Shown piece by piece: positions 1 through 10,953 of a DNA stretch of 64,000 bases; position 1 is the stretch's first letter; each line of letters starts with the position of its first letter. The stretch is from Hawksworthiomyces lignivorus (Eukaryota; Ascomycota; Sordariomycetes; Ophiostomatales; Ophiostomataceae), in the NCBI GenBank assembly GCA_002917075.1, contig NTMA01000054.1:62001-126000 (forward strand), written 5' to 3'. The notes below the pieces were generated by a model. It made no database searches and had not been told where the DNA came from. It saw only the letters and a program-made list of their open reading frames with translations. The translations under genes were made by a program, and so were the position numbers.

Positions 1-1
1 G

Positions 2-214
2 CGGGAGTGCCGAGAGGGAAGGTTCCTGGCCGGCATGCAGCGGGCTGCGGCTGAGCGTGATAGAAAAGACGCGCATGGAGGAGAAAACTTGCCGGCACAA
101 AACGAGCCGCCCAAAAAATGGCCGTCCCAATCCCCCGATAAATTATTTGCTTCTTGGGAGCAGCTGAAGAAGAGCTCGACATTTTTCCCGGACAAATCAA
201 GCAGACGGAGTTGA
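2..214 (+). CDS. Possible C-terminal tail of a gene cut by the left edge
   Basis: Frame 2 is open from the first base to a TGA at 212-214 and encodes about 70 residues rich in Arg, Lys, Glu and Ser, ending in a basic stretch. The composition is protein-like and the frame has no upstream stop within the window, so it may be the 3' end of a gene that lies mostly to the left. No domain is recognisable. An open frame of this length also arises by chance in GC-rich DNA, so this is only a candidate. Confidence 0.25.
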   Translation, partial: RECREGRFLAGMQRAAAERDRKDAHGGENLPAQNEPPKKWPSQSPDKLFASWEQLKKSSTFFPDKSSRRS

Positions 215-964
215 ATGCATGTATAATTATCTTATTTAATGAATATACCCATTTCTTTTTAGAGAACTGTATCTGTCAATTCATTCAGAGCCCAGGTAAA
301 ATTTGATGCAGGTAATTTGAATTCCCAGATAAATCAGCGACCCGAGTTGTGACAAGTCAAATAAAACGACTCCAGTAATACGAATCAATGCAAGTTGTCT
401 GTAGGACAGTATAATATTCAGCTGTTTATTATTTTAGACACCGTTCAACCTTTGTTCTGGAGATAGATTTCATGTTAGCAGATGCGCCTTGGAACGGTCA
501 CCCCCAAAGTTGTGCGCGCTGTGGGTCATTCTCGGAAACTTGAGCAGTTGATTGGTTAATTCGTGTAAGTCGGCAGACCATTTTCCCACCAAGGCGGCGC
601 CCTGCATCATCCCCGGATACATCCGTGAGAGCCTCGGATTTGCTGAATCATGATTGGCGAAGCAATGGATCCGCCGCCTCCTTCAAGATGCCATGTCGTA
701 AACAATGGTCCATCTTCAAGAGCTATTACTTTTATACGGAGTTTTACTATTCTAGACGGGATCTTGATACGTCCAGGTTTCTGGTTGCGGACATGAACAA
801 TAGTCCGTAATACAGCAGCTGGAAAAATATAAAGGTGGCATTTGTAAAGCCTCTCTTAAACTAGAGTCAGTCTTACATTCCAGAGCTGCTATCACATTGA
901 TGACTTCCAAAATATTATTTTGATCCCGACGATCCTTTTCTCATCTGAATCTCCCAAATCCAAA
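215..964. other. Intergenic region upstream of the SDR gene
   Basis: This AT-richer stretch has no supported gene. Its last part is the promoter and leader of the reductase starting at 965, including a TATA box. I see no repeat or RNA gene in the rest. Confidence 0.6.
828..833 (+). promoter_or_regulatory. TATA box of the SDR gene
   Basis: A perfect TATAAA lies 132 bases upstream of the ATG at 965, a normal spacing for a fungal TATA promoter with a short leader. Confidence 0.5.
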
Positions 965-2007
965 ATGGCCGAAGGTATCTCGTTCAACCTTGAGATCGAC
1001 GTCCCTTCCCTTGCGGGCAAGGTGATTCTCATCACAGGAGCCAATAGCGGTCTTGGCAAGCAAGCTTCTCTCGAGTTGGCCAAGCACCACCCGGCACACC
1101 TGTGGATGGCCGCCCGCAGCCCCGAGAAGGGAAAGGCGGCTGTGGCTGATGTCGAACGCGAGGTCTCGGGTGCTTCTCCTACGTTTCTGGAGCTCGACCT
1201 GAGCTCATTCGCTTCCATAAAGGCGGCAGTCAAGACGATTATAGCGTCTACACCAAAGTTGGACATTCTCATCTTAAATGCCGGACGTAAGCTTTCTTGT
1301 TCTTCCTTCTCTGCTTTGGCCTTATTTTCTCCTTTTTCATTTTAGAGCTGGGATAGAGGAGTAGTAATACAAGCTCTCATCTTCTTGGTTATGACAGCAG
1401 CTAATTCACGTTATCATCGCTTCAAGTCATGGGTTGCCCACCCAAGCTGACCGCCGAGGGCTACGAGATCCAGATGGGCACCAACCACGTCGGCCACGCC
1501 CTGCTACTCAAGCTTCTGACGCCGCACATCGCATCGGGTGGCCGCGTCGTCAGCCTCGCCTCGTCCGCGTGGAAGTACGCAGGACCCAAGAAGATCCAGT
1601 TCAACACGCTGCGGTCGCTTGACGCTGGCATCTCGCCCGTTGCCCGCTACATTCAGAGCAAGACGGCCAACATGGCATATGCGAAAGAATTTGCTGCGCA
1701 CCACCCGGACATCAAGATCGTCTCGATCGATCCGGGCGAGGTCGACACCAACCTGTTCAAGCGGGAGGCGGGTGACGACCAGATGCGCCACCTTCAGACA
1801 GAGGTGGCGCCCAAGGCCGTGGTCCCTGTCGCTGACGGTGTGAAGAACCACGTGTGGGCGGCGACGACAGACTTGGCCAATCTGGTCAGCGGGCAGCACT
1901 ATGCCCCCGTGGGGAAGCTAGAGAGCTTCGGGCTGGCAGCTGACACAGAGCTGGCGAAGCAGGTGTGGGACTGGACGGAGAAAGAACTCGAGGGCCAGGC
2001 TCTATAA
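965..2007 (+). CDS. Short-chain dehydrogenase/reductase (classical SDR, 300 aa)
   Basis: Two exons, 965-1286 and 1427-2007, give 300 residues. The intron has a GTAAGC donor and a CTAATTCAC branch point. The ATG at 965 is preferred because the open frame upstream begins only with a non-ATG codon. The Rossmann glycine motif TGANSGLG is at about residues 24-31, LNAG at 104-107 sits across the exon junction, the catalytic Ser is at 153/154, and the YIQSK catalytic Tyr-Lys pair is at about 182/186. Residues AAR after the second strand suggest NADP(H) preference. The sequence resembles fungal retinol-dehydrogenase/WW-oxidoreductase-like SDRs, so it probably reduces or oxidises a carbonyl/alcohol in the cytosol; the substrate is unknown. 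It is convergent with the regulator that follows, with 84 bases between stops. Confidence 0.9.
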
Positions 2008-2091
2008 GAGCTTCAGGAAGAAATGAATGTATCTCCTGTTTCTCTATGCCCCTAAAAATTATTGACGGATAAATGATCTTTGTTTTAAAGA

Positions 2092-4019
2092 TCAACGTGT
2101 AGCCCACTGCTCTGCTCCCGCATTGTATTTTCTAGTGAGAAATTCACACGTGCCGTCACTCCAGCTTCGTTTGCAAGTAAACATTAGCGGCGTTTGAGTC
2201 GGGCCATCTGGCAAGATAACCTGGACGTCAGATACTCTTGGACTGCATGCCGGCAGAGGTGGTAAGTTCGACATGTCGTCTTCTTGGAGCAGCTCGCTGT
2301 CGACGGACGGAGTATTATCCTCCTTAGTCGACTCGGAGTGATGGCTTCCTTCTTCGAGGCGAATGATGTCATGGGCCACACAGCAAGCAAAATTGACATC
2401 CCAAATGCCTTCTCTGGTTGGAAAAAACAGCAAGAATTTGATGGCCTGCAGACGTATTCTGCGGATGCGACAGTGTAGAGCTGTAAAGTACAGCGGCGGT
2501 GTCCAGCCCATATCAGCGCTGAAGACAGATGACTGGATCCCATCGGATGCTTGACCTTCCTCCATGTGCAGTTTGAAGATGGGATCGTCCGAACTATGTA
2601 TAGCCTGGACTTGCCTCAGAAACGGTAAAGCATGTGTCAAAATAGAGTGAAACTGGCGCCCGTATTTGTCAAATGCTAGTTCATCGTCTGGTTGGAGACA
2701 GGTCTCGACCAAGATGGTACCCATGTCATAGTAAAGAAGCAAGAGCTGGTAGCCGACCTTGGATACCACGTCTAATTGTGTCTGGAAACCAACGCGGGAT
2801 GCCCGGTAGATGTTGTACCAGGCATCCAAGCCCGACCGGACACGTTTCTGCTGATCAGCAAGCTCAGCCGGTATTTCAGAGCTGGATTTTTTGTGCTGGC
2901 GGCACTGTTCAGTAAGAGTGAAAATGTCATTCAGCACCAGATCTAGAATATTTCTAGCCTGGGAAGGAGAAGCAAATGTGAGAGGAAGAGAGGAGAATCG
3001 GTAGTCTGGGGAGAAGACGTATTGCGATATAAAAAGTTGAGGGACCTCTGAGTAGCCGTGACCAAACTGTGCCGCCATTGTATTCATGTGCGTGAACGCT
3101 TCGTGGAGCCACTGTTCAACGGGATCCGCGTAGTTTTCAAGATCGTATCTTTTAGTCACGACTTTGCATGCGTCGGCATCTTGCTCTGCGTGGTCACCGC
3201 GCAGTTCTGACAGCAGCTTGATTCCACTGCGCAGGTGCTTGTTGCCTGTCCAGAAATGGCCGCGCATATACTCCAAACAGGTAAAAAGCATACACGCAAC
3301 CAAGGCAATACGAATAGTCGCTTTGTTGCTTGCTGGAGCAGACGCAGTAGCACAAGTCAGATGCCGGATGGCCTTGTTGTACTGACGAAGCGTGAACTCC
3401 TCCGTTGGCTCATGTGCTCTCGTGCCTCCATCGCCGCCGCTGACGCTATTGATTCTGCCGCTGCCGATATGTGTGTGGGCCGCGCTCAATGCCAGCGCGG
3501 CGTGCAAGATTGCTGGCTCCTCGAAGCTGGCGCGGACCACGAGCACGTCCCAAAATGGCAGCGAGAACGTTCCCTTCAGCTTAAAAACGGTGCGGCTGCG
3601 GAAGTACTCCAGCCAGCCGTACTCTTCCGAGCTCAGCGGAGGCAGAGTGCCATGGAAACCCCGCCCTACGAGGACGGTATGGTGGGACACGGCAGAACCC
3701 ATCGCTGCCAGGCTCACCGCTACAGCGCGGCTGGCCGAACTTCCTCCTCCCCATACCCCATAGCCCTGGCAGACCCGGCCACTAGAGGCGCATCGCGCGC
3801 ATGAAGGGTAGCCTTCGTCGCATTTGATTTTACGAAGTCTGAAGAATCAGTTAGTAGCTAAAAACGCGTGATGGCTACGGAGAGGCCATTGCAATAACAG
3901 ACTTACTTGCATGTTCGGCATCCTGTTTTTACCTTAGCTTTCGAGGTTTTGGCGATTAGCTTGCTTCTTGCTACTGGCCCGCAAGGCCGAGGCGGTTGAT
4001 CATTTTCTCTGCCATCCAT
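2092..4019 (-). CDS. Zn2Cys6 fungal transcription factor (619 aa)
   Basis: Two exons on the minus strand, 4019-3907 and 3838-2092, encode 619 residues. The 68-base intron has a GTAAGT donor, a CTAAC branch point and a TTCAG acceptor, and it splits the zinc cluster after the second cysteine. The binuclear cluster is perfect: Cys34, 37, 44, 51, 54 and 61 (C-x2-C-x6-C-x6-C-x2-C-x6-C), preceded by a basic stretch. The rest resembles the fungal-specific regulator domain (Fungal_trans_2/DUF3468 type), with the usual AILHAALALSAAH-like helix near residue 125. The start is the ATG at 4019; the frame continues upstream only to a GTG. It is a nuclear DNA-binding regulator with unknown targets; the convergent SDR is a neighbour, not a proven target. 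Confidence 0.9.
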
Positions 4020-5809
4020 ATCCTTATGCCAATTTAACCTATGCTGGCATTGTGAGAAGCAGAAAGAGGAAGGCCGGCAAACTATCTCGGCATTCCGCTG
4101 GTGCAAGTGCGGGTCGGCTTTATGCTGATTAATTCCGCCACGTCTCACCAAATTACGCTCAGTGCAGACGGGTCCATGAAAGTACTCTTTTTTTAAAGAA
4201 AATAAAAAGCATAACTGAGTTGAGCTTGCTAGATATTACGGAGCATGTCAATGACTTGACTTGAGCTAATTTCATGGCCGACAAGCTTTCCATCGCATGT
4301 TGAAAACTTGCCAGCCTTGTGTCTTGGCATCTTTCATTTCAGCGGGAGATGCAGCTTGAAAACTACCTGTCAAGCTGTCTGCGACTACGAATAACGAACA
4401 ATTGACCATGCGGCTGGAAGCTCAAGCCAGCTATTAGAGCCTGTGTTAAAATCACTCGTCATCACTCCTGCCATGCCTTCAACCGGATTACCACGAGCAA
4501 GTGTACCTCCCGGGATATGCCAACGGCTCCTTTCCGCCTCCAAATGTGGCTATTGCTACATTTTCTAGATCTATGCAAATTCTAAATAAGGCGGCAGCGT
4601 ACTTCTGTTCAGTTTACTCATATGTATGAAGCTGGTAAAAGGACATTTGCGTACTGCGATGACGAAGCGCAAATTTATATTTTGCATATACCCAATATGC
4701 CTCGCGCCACGAATACTAATCGAAGCGGCACGCGCAATATCCCATCTCTAGTAAACCATGGGGGCGGATCTCCAAGCAATCGGATAAGAACTGTTCTAGA
4801 TCCTAGTGCTCTAGTGTCCCGTTCTAAAAAGATATGGAAAGCAGACATCCTGTGGCCCGTGGGCGCAGGCACATATTGCGCTCTTCGGGCTGTTTAGTCG
4901 TGAGAAGCCCACATAGAGAGAAAGACAATGCAGGGAGCGGGCAAGCAGAAAGACGAAAGACGGGCTGTAACAAAAATAGGACAGCAGGAAAAGATACCTC
5001 ACTTTAAGATCGTGAGACGCCCGACGTGTCATTCCAAAAAAAGACTTCGATTTATGTCGCCAAGGAAAATATCACTCTATTCATTATATGATACTCCCGT
5101 ACCTAGTCTGTTATGACTTTGTCCGAAAGGGAAATGGCGGAGAAGATGACTCCTTCCTTCTGCCCATGCACTCATAGAATAAGCCTCTACATGTAGGCCA
5201 GTAGGCTGTACCTGTGCACCTTTCAGAAGGCAACTTTTAGCGTCTTCCAACTCGCTCCCGAACTGACAGATTTAACACGTGTTGATGACTCAGCTAAAGC
5301 ATCGACTACACGTGACATTCCCGATCGGAGAGCTCCATTCTCTTGGCCTTGATTCGCGGGGACTCTGCATAGAGAAAAAAAAATCCGACGACGACAAACG
5401 GCATTTCCACCACTTCTGTTCCGATTTCCTTTCTCCTCTCCTCTCTTCTCGTTCGACTTGTCCTCTTCCTCTCTCCCTCCTCTCCCTCCTCCTCCTCTCT
5501 TCTTGTCTCCACCCAACAGCAGCAGCAGCAGCCAGTCTGCGTTTGTCTGGCTGGGTGTCTCAACCTCCACTTCTTTTTCTTTCCTCCTCAGCTGCTATCC
5601 TTTTTCATCCTATCACGAACTGCGCTGCGCTGGAGAAGACAAACCGGGCTACATCGCGTCTGTCAGTGTTTGTTCCTTCTGTCGTCATCGCCCCTTTCGT
5701 CTTCTTTCCTTTCCTCTCCTTCATTGCATTTTGTCTCTCCTTTCTTGCTTCGCTCCTTTAAGCATCGTTTTTGCTCTGCATCTTTTTGTCTTTCAGCCGT
5801 TTGCTGCCA
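4020..5809. other. Intergenic region; right part is a pyrimidine-rich leader
   Basis: No supported gene. From about 5220 onwards the plus strand becomes strongly CT-rich, which is typical of the promoter and long 5' leader of fungal housekeeping genes, here the gene at 6262. Open frames in the tract translate to Ser/Leu/Phe-rich nonsense and are not treated as genes. Confidence 0.55.
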
Positions 5810-6142
5810 GTAAGTGTGCTTTCATGCTGCCCCTAGCTCACCTCTTATTTAACACGCCGCCCTCTCGGCTTTTCTTGCTGTGCACTGTATCGCTCTTTCT
5901 CTTGCCCATTCTCAGCTTCTCTGCCATCGTCTTGTCTCATCTGTTGTCTTAGACAGCATCTTGCTGTGCCTATGCGAAAAAGCAGGAGCAGTAGGGTGTA
6001 CAGGTGCGGAGATGTGATTGCGAGACGGAACTAGATATAGCTATTCTGTGACCGACCAACAGAGGTCACATTCAGATCTTAAACCTGAGTGCTAGATCTT
6101 ACTCAACCCTGTCATCGGCTAACTCTTGGAAAGCTTTTGCAG
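5810..6142 (+). other. Probable 5'-UTR intron
   Basis: A GTAAGT donor at 5810 and a GCTAACT branch sequence followed by a TTTTGCAG acceptor ending at 6142 define a candidate 333-base intron in the leader of the gene at 6262. It lies between the CT-rich leader and the ATG. RNA evidence would be needed to confirm it. Confidence 0.45.
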
Positions 6143-6261
6143 TCTGATCTACCTTCCTCTTCAGCCGACGTGTTTGCACCAGCCGATCTGGTACTCTCCG
6201 CATCCCTTACCCCCCCGCGCCGGAACAAAAAAGTACACGACGCCATTGCCATCTTTTCATC

Positions 6262-8802
6262 ATGGCACCTACTGCCAACAAATCGCTGCCGCCACAAGCG
6301 GCCGGCCGGGCAAAAACTGCGAGGCCGGCTGTTCTTCCAGCGATTCCTCTGCCCATTATCCAGAAGCAGCAGCAACAGAGACTCAAAAAACAGCAGCAGG
6401 AGCAGGAAGAGCAAAGGAAATTGCAGGAACGGGAAGATCTGCAGAGATTGCAAAAGCTAGAGGAGGAACGAAGCAAGCTAGAGGCGTCGGAACGCCGGAA
6501 GGCAGTGGAGCAGAAGGAAGACCAGGCACCTGTGACGTCCGAAAGCACATCAACGACAGGCGACCCGCCTGCTCTCGCCCTCGTGCCTTCCGAGCTACCA
6601 TCCTCGTCTCCTTCATCCTCGACGCCGCAGACTACGCACGAGACTGCAACATCCGTCTCATCGCCAGCCTCAAAAACACCCCAGTCATCCACAGCAGCTG
6701 TGGCGGCTCCGACTATTGTTGCTACCTCTGCGGACACCGCTGATGCGCCGATCACTAGTCATATAATCTCTCACCGGCCTGCCACCAACGTATCATCAGC
6801 GCCTCCATCCTCCGGACTGCCCACGAACGGCCATGTCGTGCCTGATTTCGTCTTTCCTCATGCTCGAAACGGTTCGAATGGGCGGCATCGTGGCGGTTAT
6901 GGGCCAAGAGCCAGCTTCAACCCTCCACATCACTCGTCTTTGCACCAAGCCCGTCCTAGCAACAACAGCGTTACTTTCGGTGCATTTCATGACTCGAACA
7001 ATACGTCCCCGATACCGAATGCGCATGCACCGGTGGTTCTGCCACCCAACCTGATGGGTGGGCCACCTCAGTATATGGCATATGGTGGCCCGAGCATGGG
7101 CATGAGCGAATGGGTAGGTCCCCCGCCCGGTATGCCGGTTCCCGAATTAAACGGCCACACACCGTCAACTGCTGGATTCGTCCCATCTACCCCCGGCAGC
7201 TTCCACGGCTCGGCGCACTCACCCGACCATGCAGGCGATGGGATGTTTGGCGTACAGCAACCTGGGCCTTTCCCTCTACCAGGTCAGAATGGTAGCAGAG
7301 CCCCACATAATGAGCCAATCCCATCATTACTCCCAACGCCATTCTTCTACCCGCAAGGATATCCTGGCGGAGGCCCACCTCCTATGGGACAACCTACTCA
7401 AGATGGCATCCCAGGCCATCGAATCGACTTTGAATTTGTGCACCATCTGCAACAGCAGCTTCGGCGTAGCTTTGACGCCCACCAAACGGCCGATTTGCGT
7501 CTCGTCCTTCACTTTCCCAAGGAGCATTCTCCTGCTGCGTCGCGAGACACCTCAATCCAAATTAATCTCGAAAAAGAGGCCTCCGCAGTGTTCGATGGCC
7601 ATCGGACTGTACTCTCGCAAAGCTATACCATTGAACACCTGCTTCTAATGACTCCGCACCCTGGTCCGTTCAATCCGCCGATCTTCGCCCTCCACATGCA
7701 ATTGAACGACCCGTACATCTCGGTTGAGGCGACGCTGCAGACGCTCAACAGCCTCTACGGTCTTCCGCTGGAAGATTTGGCAGCTGGCAGCACGTCAGAG
7801 TCGCGAAGCCAATCCGTTGACAAGGCACTGGCCAAATTGACGGCCGGGTTTATATTTATGCTGCACCACGTCGAAGCTGTTGGCGTTGAGCAGGCGTCTC
7901 GGCTGATAGGCTGGGACACGGTCGAGAAAGTGCTCGCTTACTGCTTGAACGGAGCCAGCTTCCCCAACACCGCAGACAACTTTTCTGACATGTACGGCAT
8001 GCCATATTCTCAGGCCTCGTTCCGCTACGCCAGGGGCGCAGGCGTATGCCTCCGGCTTCTGCTGTATAGGGCTGTTGACTTCATTGTCCAAAACTTCCCA
8101 GCCAACTTTGGCTTGTCCGCAAAGTCCCTGAATTCTCGTGGCGGGCTTGGACATTTGTCACGGTTTCCCGCAACCAGCAGCACCACGACCACGACTCCCA
8201 ACAATGCCAGCGACGCAGTCGTTCTTCAACAGCAGCAAAAAGCCAGCAACGGCCGCATTGGACATGTGCAGTCCGCAGGGTCGGTTAGCTTACCCTCGAA
8301 GCGTAGTTCGCGGCCATCCAAGATCATGTTCGGCGACTTGCCGAATGGCGAGACCACGACGCCAGCTGATGCTGTCAATGGGACGACTGGGCAGCGAGAT
8401 GGAGTGCATCCTGCTGAGGATGTCAACAATACTACGGCCGTTCTATCTCGAGTGCTCGTGAACCTGCCGTTTGGCTACCTGAAATATGTTCTGGAACACC
8501 CCCGTCTCGGCGTGTCCGGCTCGCACACCGTGTCTGTCCAGGAGCGCGTAGCGATTGCGCGTGCCGTGGTCGCAGAGCGAGAGGCCCACCGCTTGCGAAT
8601 AGCAGCGGATGTCTTCTCTGGCCGGTTGCCCACTGGCAGCCGGGACGCCATTCTCGGGCGGACCCTCCGGAACCCGTCTCCGCCTCTTCATCCGGAATAC
8701 CCAGTTGACAGCTGGGATGCTCTCGGCTGGAGAGAGATGTGCGACGACCAGTTCGGCGAGATTCTGCGCGACTGGGATCCGTCTGAACCAACGACGCAGT
8801 AG
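6262..8802 (+). CDS. Large low-complexity protein with BTB-like core (846 aa)
   Basis: An uninterrupted 846-residue frame starts at an ATG in good context (CATCATGG). Residues about 34-92 are Gln/Glu/Lys/Arg-rich and should form a coiled coil. Residues about 95-400 are Ser/Thr/Pro/Gly-rich and probably disordered. From about residue 405 the sequence becomes ordered: DLRLVLHF, then an insert, then FDGHRTVLSQS, which resembles the start of a BTB/POZ fold (D-x-L-x-V ... F-x-aHR-x-vLs-x-S). Helical sequence follows to about residue 600, with a final conserved-looking region with EHPRLGV near 740. This looks like a conserved but uncharacterised fungal protein; the BTB link is inference. The long CT-rich leader and probable UTR intron suggest substantial expression or translational control. 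Confidence 0.82.
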   Translation: MAPTANKSLPPQAAGRAKTARPAVLPAIPLPIIQKQQQQRLKKQQQEQEEQRKLQEREDLQRLQKLEEERSKLEASERRKAVEQKEDQAPVTSESTSTTGDPPALALVPSELPSSSPSSSTPQTTHETATSVSSPASKTPQSSTAAVAAPTIVATSADTADAPITSHIISHRPATNVSSAPPSSGLPTNGHVVPDFVFPHARNGSNGRHRGGYGPRASFNPPHHSSLHQARPSNNSVTFGAFHDSNNTSPIPNAHAPVVLPPNLMGGPPQYMAYGGPSMGMSEWVGPPPGMPVPELNGHTPSTAGFVPSTPGSFHGSAHSPDHAGDGMFGVQQPGPFPLPGQNGSRAPHNEPIPSLLPTPFFYPQGYPGGGPPPMGQPTQDGIPGHRIDFEFVHHLQQQLRRSFDAHQTADLRLVLHFPKEHSPAASRDTSIQINLEKEASAVFDGHRTVLSQSYTIEHLLLMTPHPGPFNPPIFALHMQLNDPYISVEATLQTLNSLYGLPLEDLAAGSTSESRSQSVDKALAKLTAGFIFMLHHVEAVGVEQASRLIGWDTVEKVLAYCLNGASFPNTADNFSDMYGMPYSQASFRYARGAGVCLRLLLYRAVDFIVQNFPANFGLSAKSLNSRGGLGHLSRFPATSSTTTTTPNNASDAVVLQQQQKASNGRIGHVQSAGSVSLPSKRSSRPSKIMFGDLPNGETTTPADAVNGTTGQRDGVHPAEDVNNTTAVLSRVLVNLPFGYLKYVLEHPRLGVSGSHTVSVQERVAIARAVVAEREAHRLRIAADVFSGRLPTGSRDAILGRTLRNPSPPLHPEYPVDSWDALGWREMCDDQFGEILRDWDPSEPTTQ

Positions 8803-10953
8803 ATGCTAGCAGACACGTACCCAAAATCTTTACTCTGCTCCGCTTTACTTTTTTCTGCCCGTCTAACTTGACCCTTATCGATATCTATTAGACAGGCACA
8901 AATTAAGAGAGGCAAGACTGACGATATGTTCAGACACATGAGCATGGAAGAGGGAAGATTTATGCAGTTTCTTTGTTCACGTTTGGCCCGCGTAGTTTGC
9001 TTCTGTCTCCTTTTTTTTTTATCCATTTTGCTGCATCCGGTCTGCTTCAGACGGCACCAGTGCTTCTCCCTTGCATCTCGCGTCGCGTCTCTGCCTACCC
9101 CTTTTTTAGCATCGCATTCTTGCCCTTGCTGCATTTTCCTTTTCATTTCTTCTTTATCCATTTTCATCATGCCTTGCATTGTCGTTTGGCGTTTGGTTAT
9201 TTTAATATTCACTTTGTATTCCTTTCCGGAAGGCCTCCAGGAGGAATGGCAAAAGCGGGCACAGAAAAAAGGGACTGGCCGGCGAGCCGCCCGAGATATG
9301 TCTTTACGTGAGGAAAGAGGAAATGCAAAATCAAATACGACATACAGAATAGGAAGAACAAGAGAAGGAAAGGAAACCAAAAAAGAAAAACGATCATGAG
9401 AGAAAAAAAAAAAAAAAAGAGATGGCGGTAGACGTCTTTCTGTTGTCTCCCCCATCGTTGATACCCACGAGGATACTTGGCCATTGTTTCTTATTTAATT
9501 TATTATTTCAAGGGGAGCGACAAAGCTCCCTAGATAGTGTATAACCGGCTCGAAAAAGAAAATATGAAGCGCAAGTTCACTAATTGGTCCGATGTAGATG
9601 AAGAGCTGCAGAGTGCCGCAAAGACAGAGCACAATCGTTGATCATGAAAATTGGATGAAAAGGCTAGCAGTTGATGCTGGCAGTGCTCTGTAGGTGGGAG
9701 CGACTAGAGGACGGCGCGAAGTCGTGAAGCTCGGCAATGCAAGAGCAGGGACATGCGAGCAGCAATAACACGAGATCCCTTGCACTTGAAAAGAGTAAGA
9801 TAAGCATTGCAATAATACTCAGTAATGCTAGGCGGTCACGGATGATTGCCGCGAAAGGGAATGGCGTCCGATCGTCCGATCGTGAAGGTCGCTCGTTTGT
9901 GGTCGTCGTCAAAGGTTTGCTACGCTGTAAATAAAGCCGAATAAGAGCTCTGCACGGGTACTCCGTACAAACCCCGTACCTTCTCCGTACACGTTCCTCT
10001 CTTGGGCAGTGGTGCTCGTGCTTCCTCCCCTGTAAAAAGTGTGCTAGCAGCCAGCAAACCTGCTAGCTCCCCCAGCTGTCAAATGCTAAAGGTGCTCCAA
10101 GAGCTACTCAGTATGGAGTAGTATACGCTCATGCTTGTAGTGTAATACTTGGCTGCGGAGAAGCCTCTTGACGTGCAGCTAGAAAAGTGGATCTCTTCCC
10201 ACACAACATCCTCTCTGCAGCGTCCCTCTTTCCCTATTTTCCTCTACTTTCCCTTTTCTCTGCCTTTTCTTTCCCTTTTCACTGTCCCTTCCTTCCCTTC
10301 TTTTACTGCTTACCTTTCCTAAACAGGGAAGGTGTGGTGTCAGCCGAGGTCTTTCCTTCCCTGCCGAGCAGCAGCAGCACATGCAAGCCGCAGAAGAAAG
10401 GAATTATTTAATTACTGAATGGCATTGTCCGCAATGCACTAAGGAACTAAGGAAAGAAACTACTCCGTAATGGAGCCCCCAATTTGACGCGTCTCATCCT
10501 TGCTCGTGCCTTTCTTCCCCCTCAAGTAACAGTTCTCTCCTCCCTATCTCACTATCATCATCCCCTCAGAATCGTCCCCATTTATACTGCGAATTTCGCT
10601 TCAGAACGAGTCGTCAAATCGTCGCATTCCAATCAATCCACGGAATCGATTTCTGTCCTTTCAGAGTTTTTCCTTTTCTTGTCGTGGGCATTTTTTCGTT
10701 TGTTGCTGCCCATTATCATAAGAAGCCTTCCGCTTTCTACAACAGCGCGTCGTGCCGTGAATTATCGCCTTATCTCAAGGGCTCAGTGCTGCCCAGCCTC
10801 TTCGGTTTTTTTTTTCTTTGAAGAGACACAAAAAAAAAAAAGAAGAAATTTCGTCATCACCGTTTCAAAGATTTTCTTGAGCCTCAGACATGCTCCTGTA
10901 ACGTCAATCGCTGAGACCGTCCTGGATCGCGAATTATCGGCCACCTGAGTAAC
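8803..10953. other. Intergenic region
   Basis: No supported gene in about 2.1 kb. It contains a poly-A run of about 17 near 9401, pyrimidine-rich tracts at 10200-10330 and 10500-10720 that probably belong to the leader of the next gene, and two copies of TACTCCGTA (9959-9967 and 10461-10469). Confidence 0.55.
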
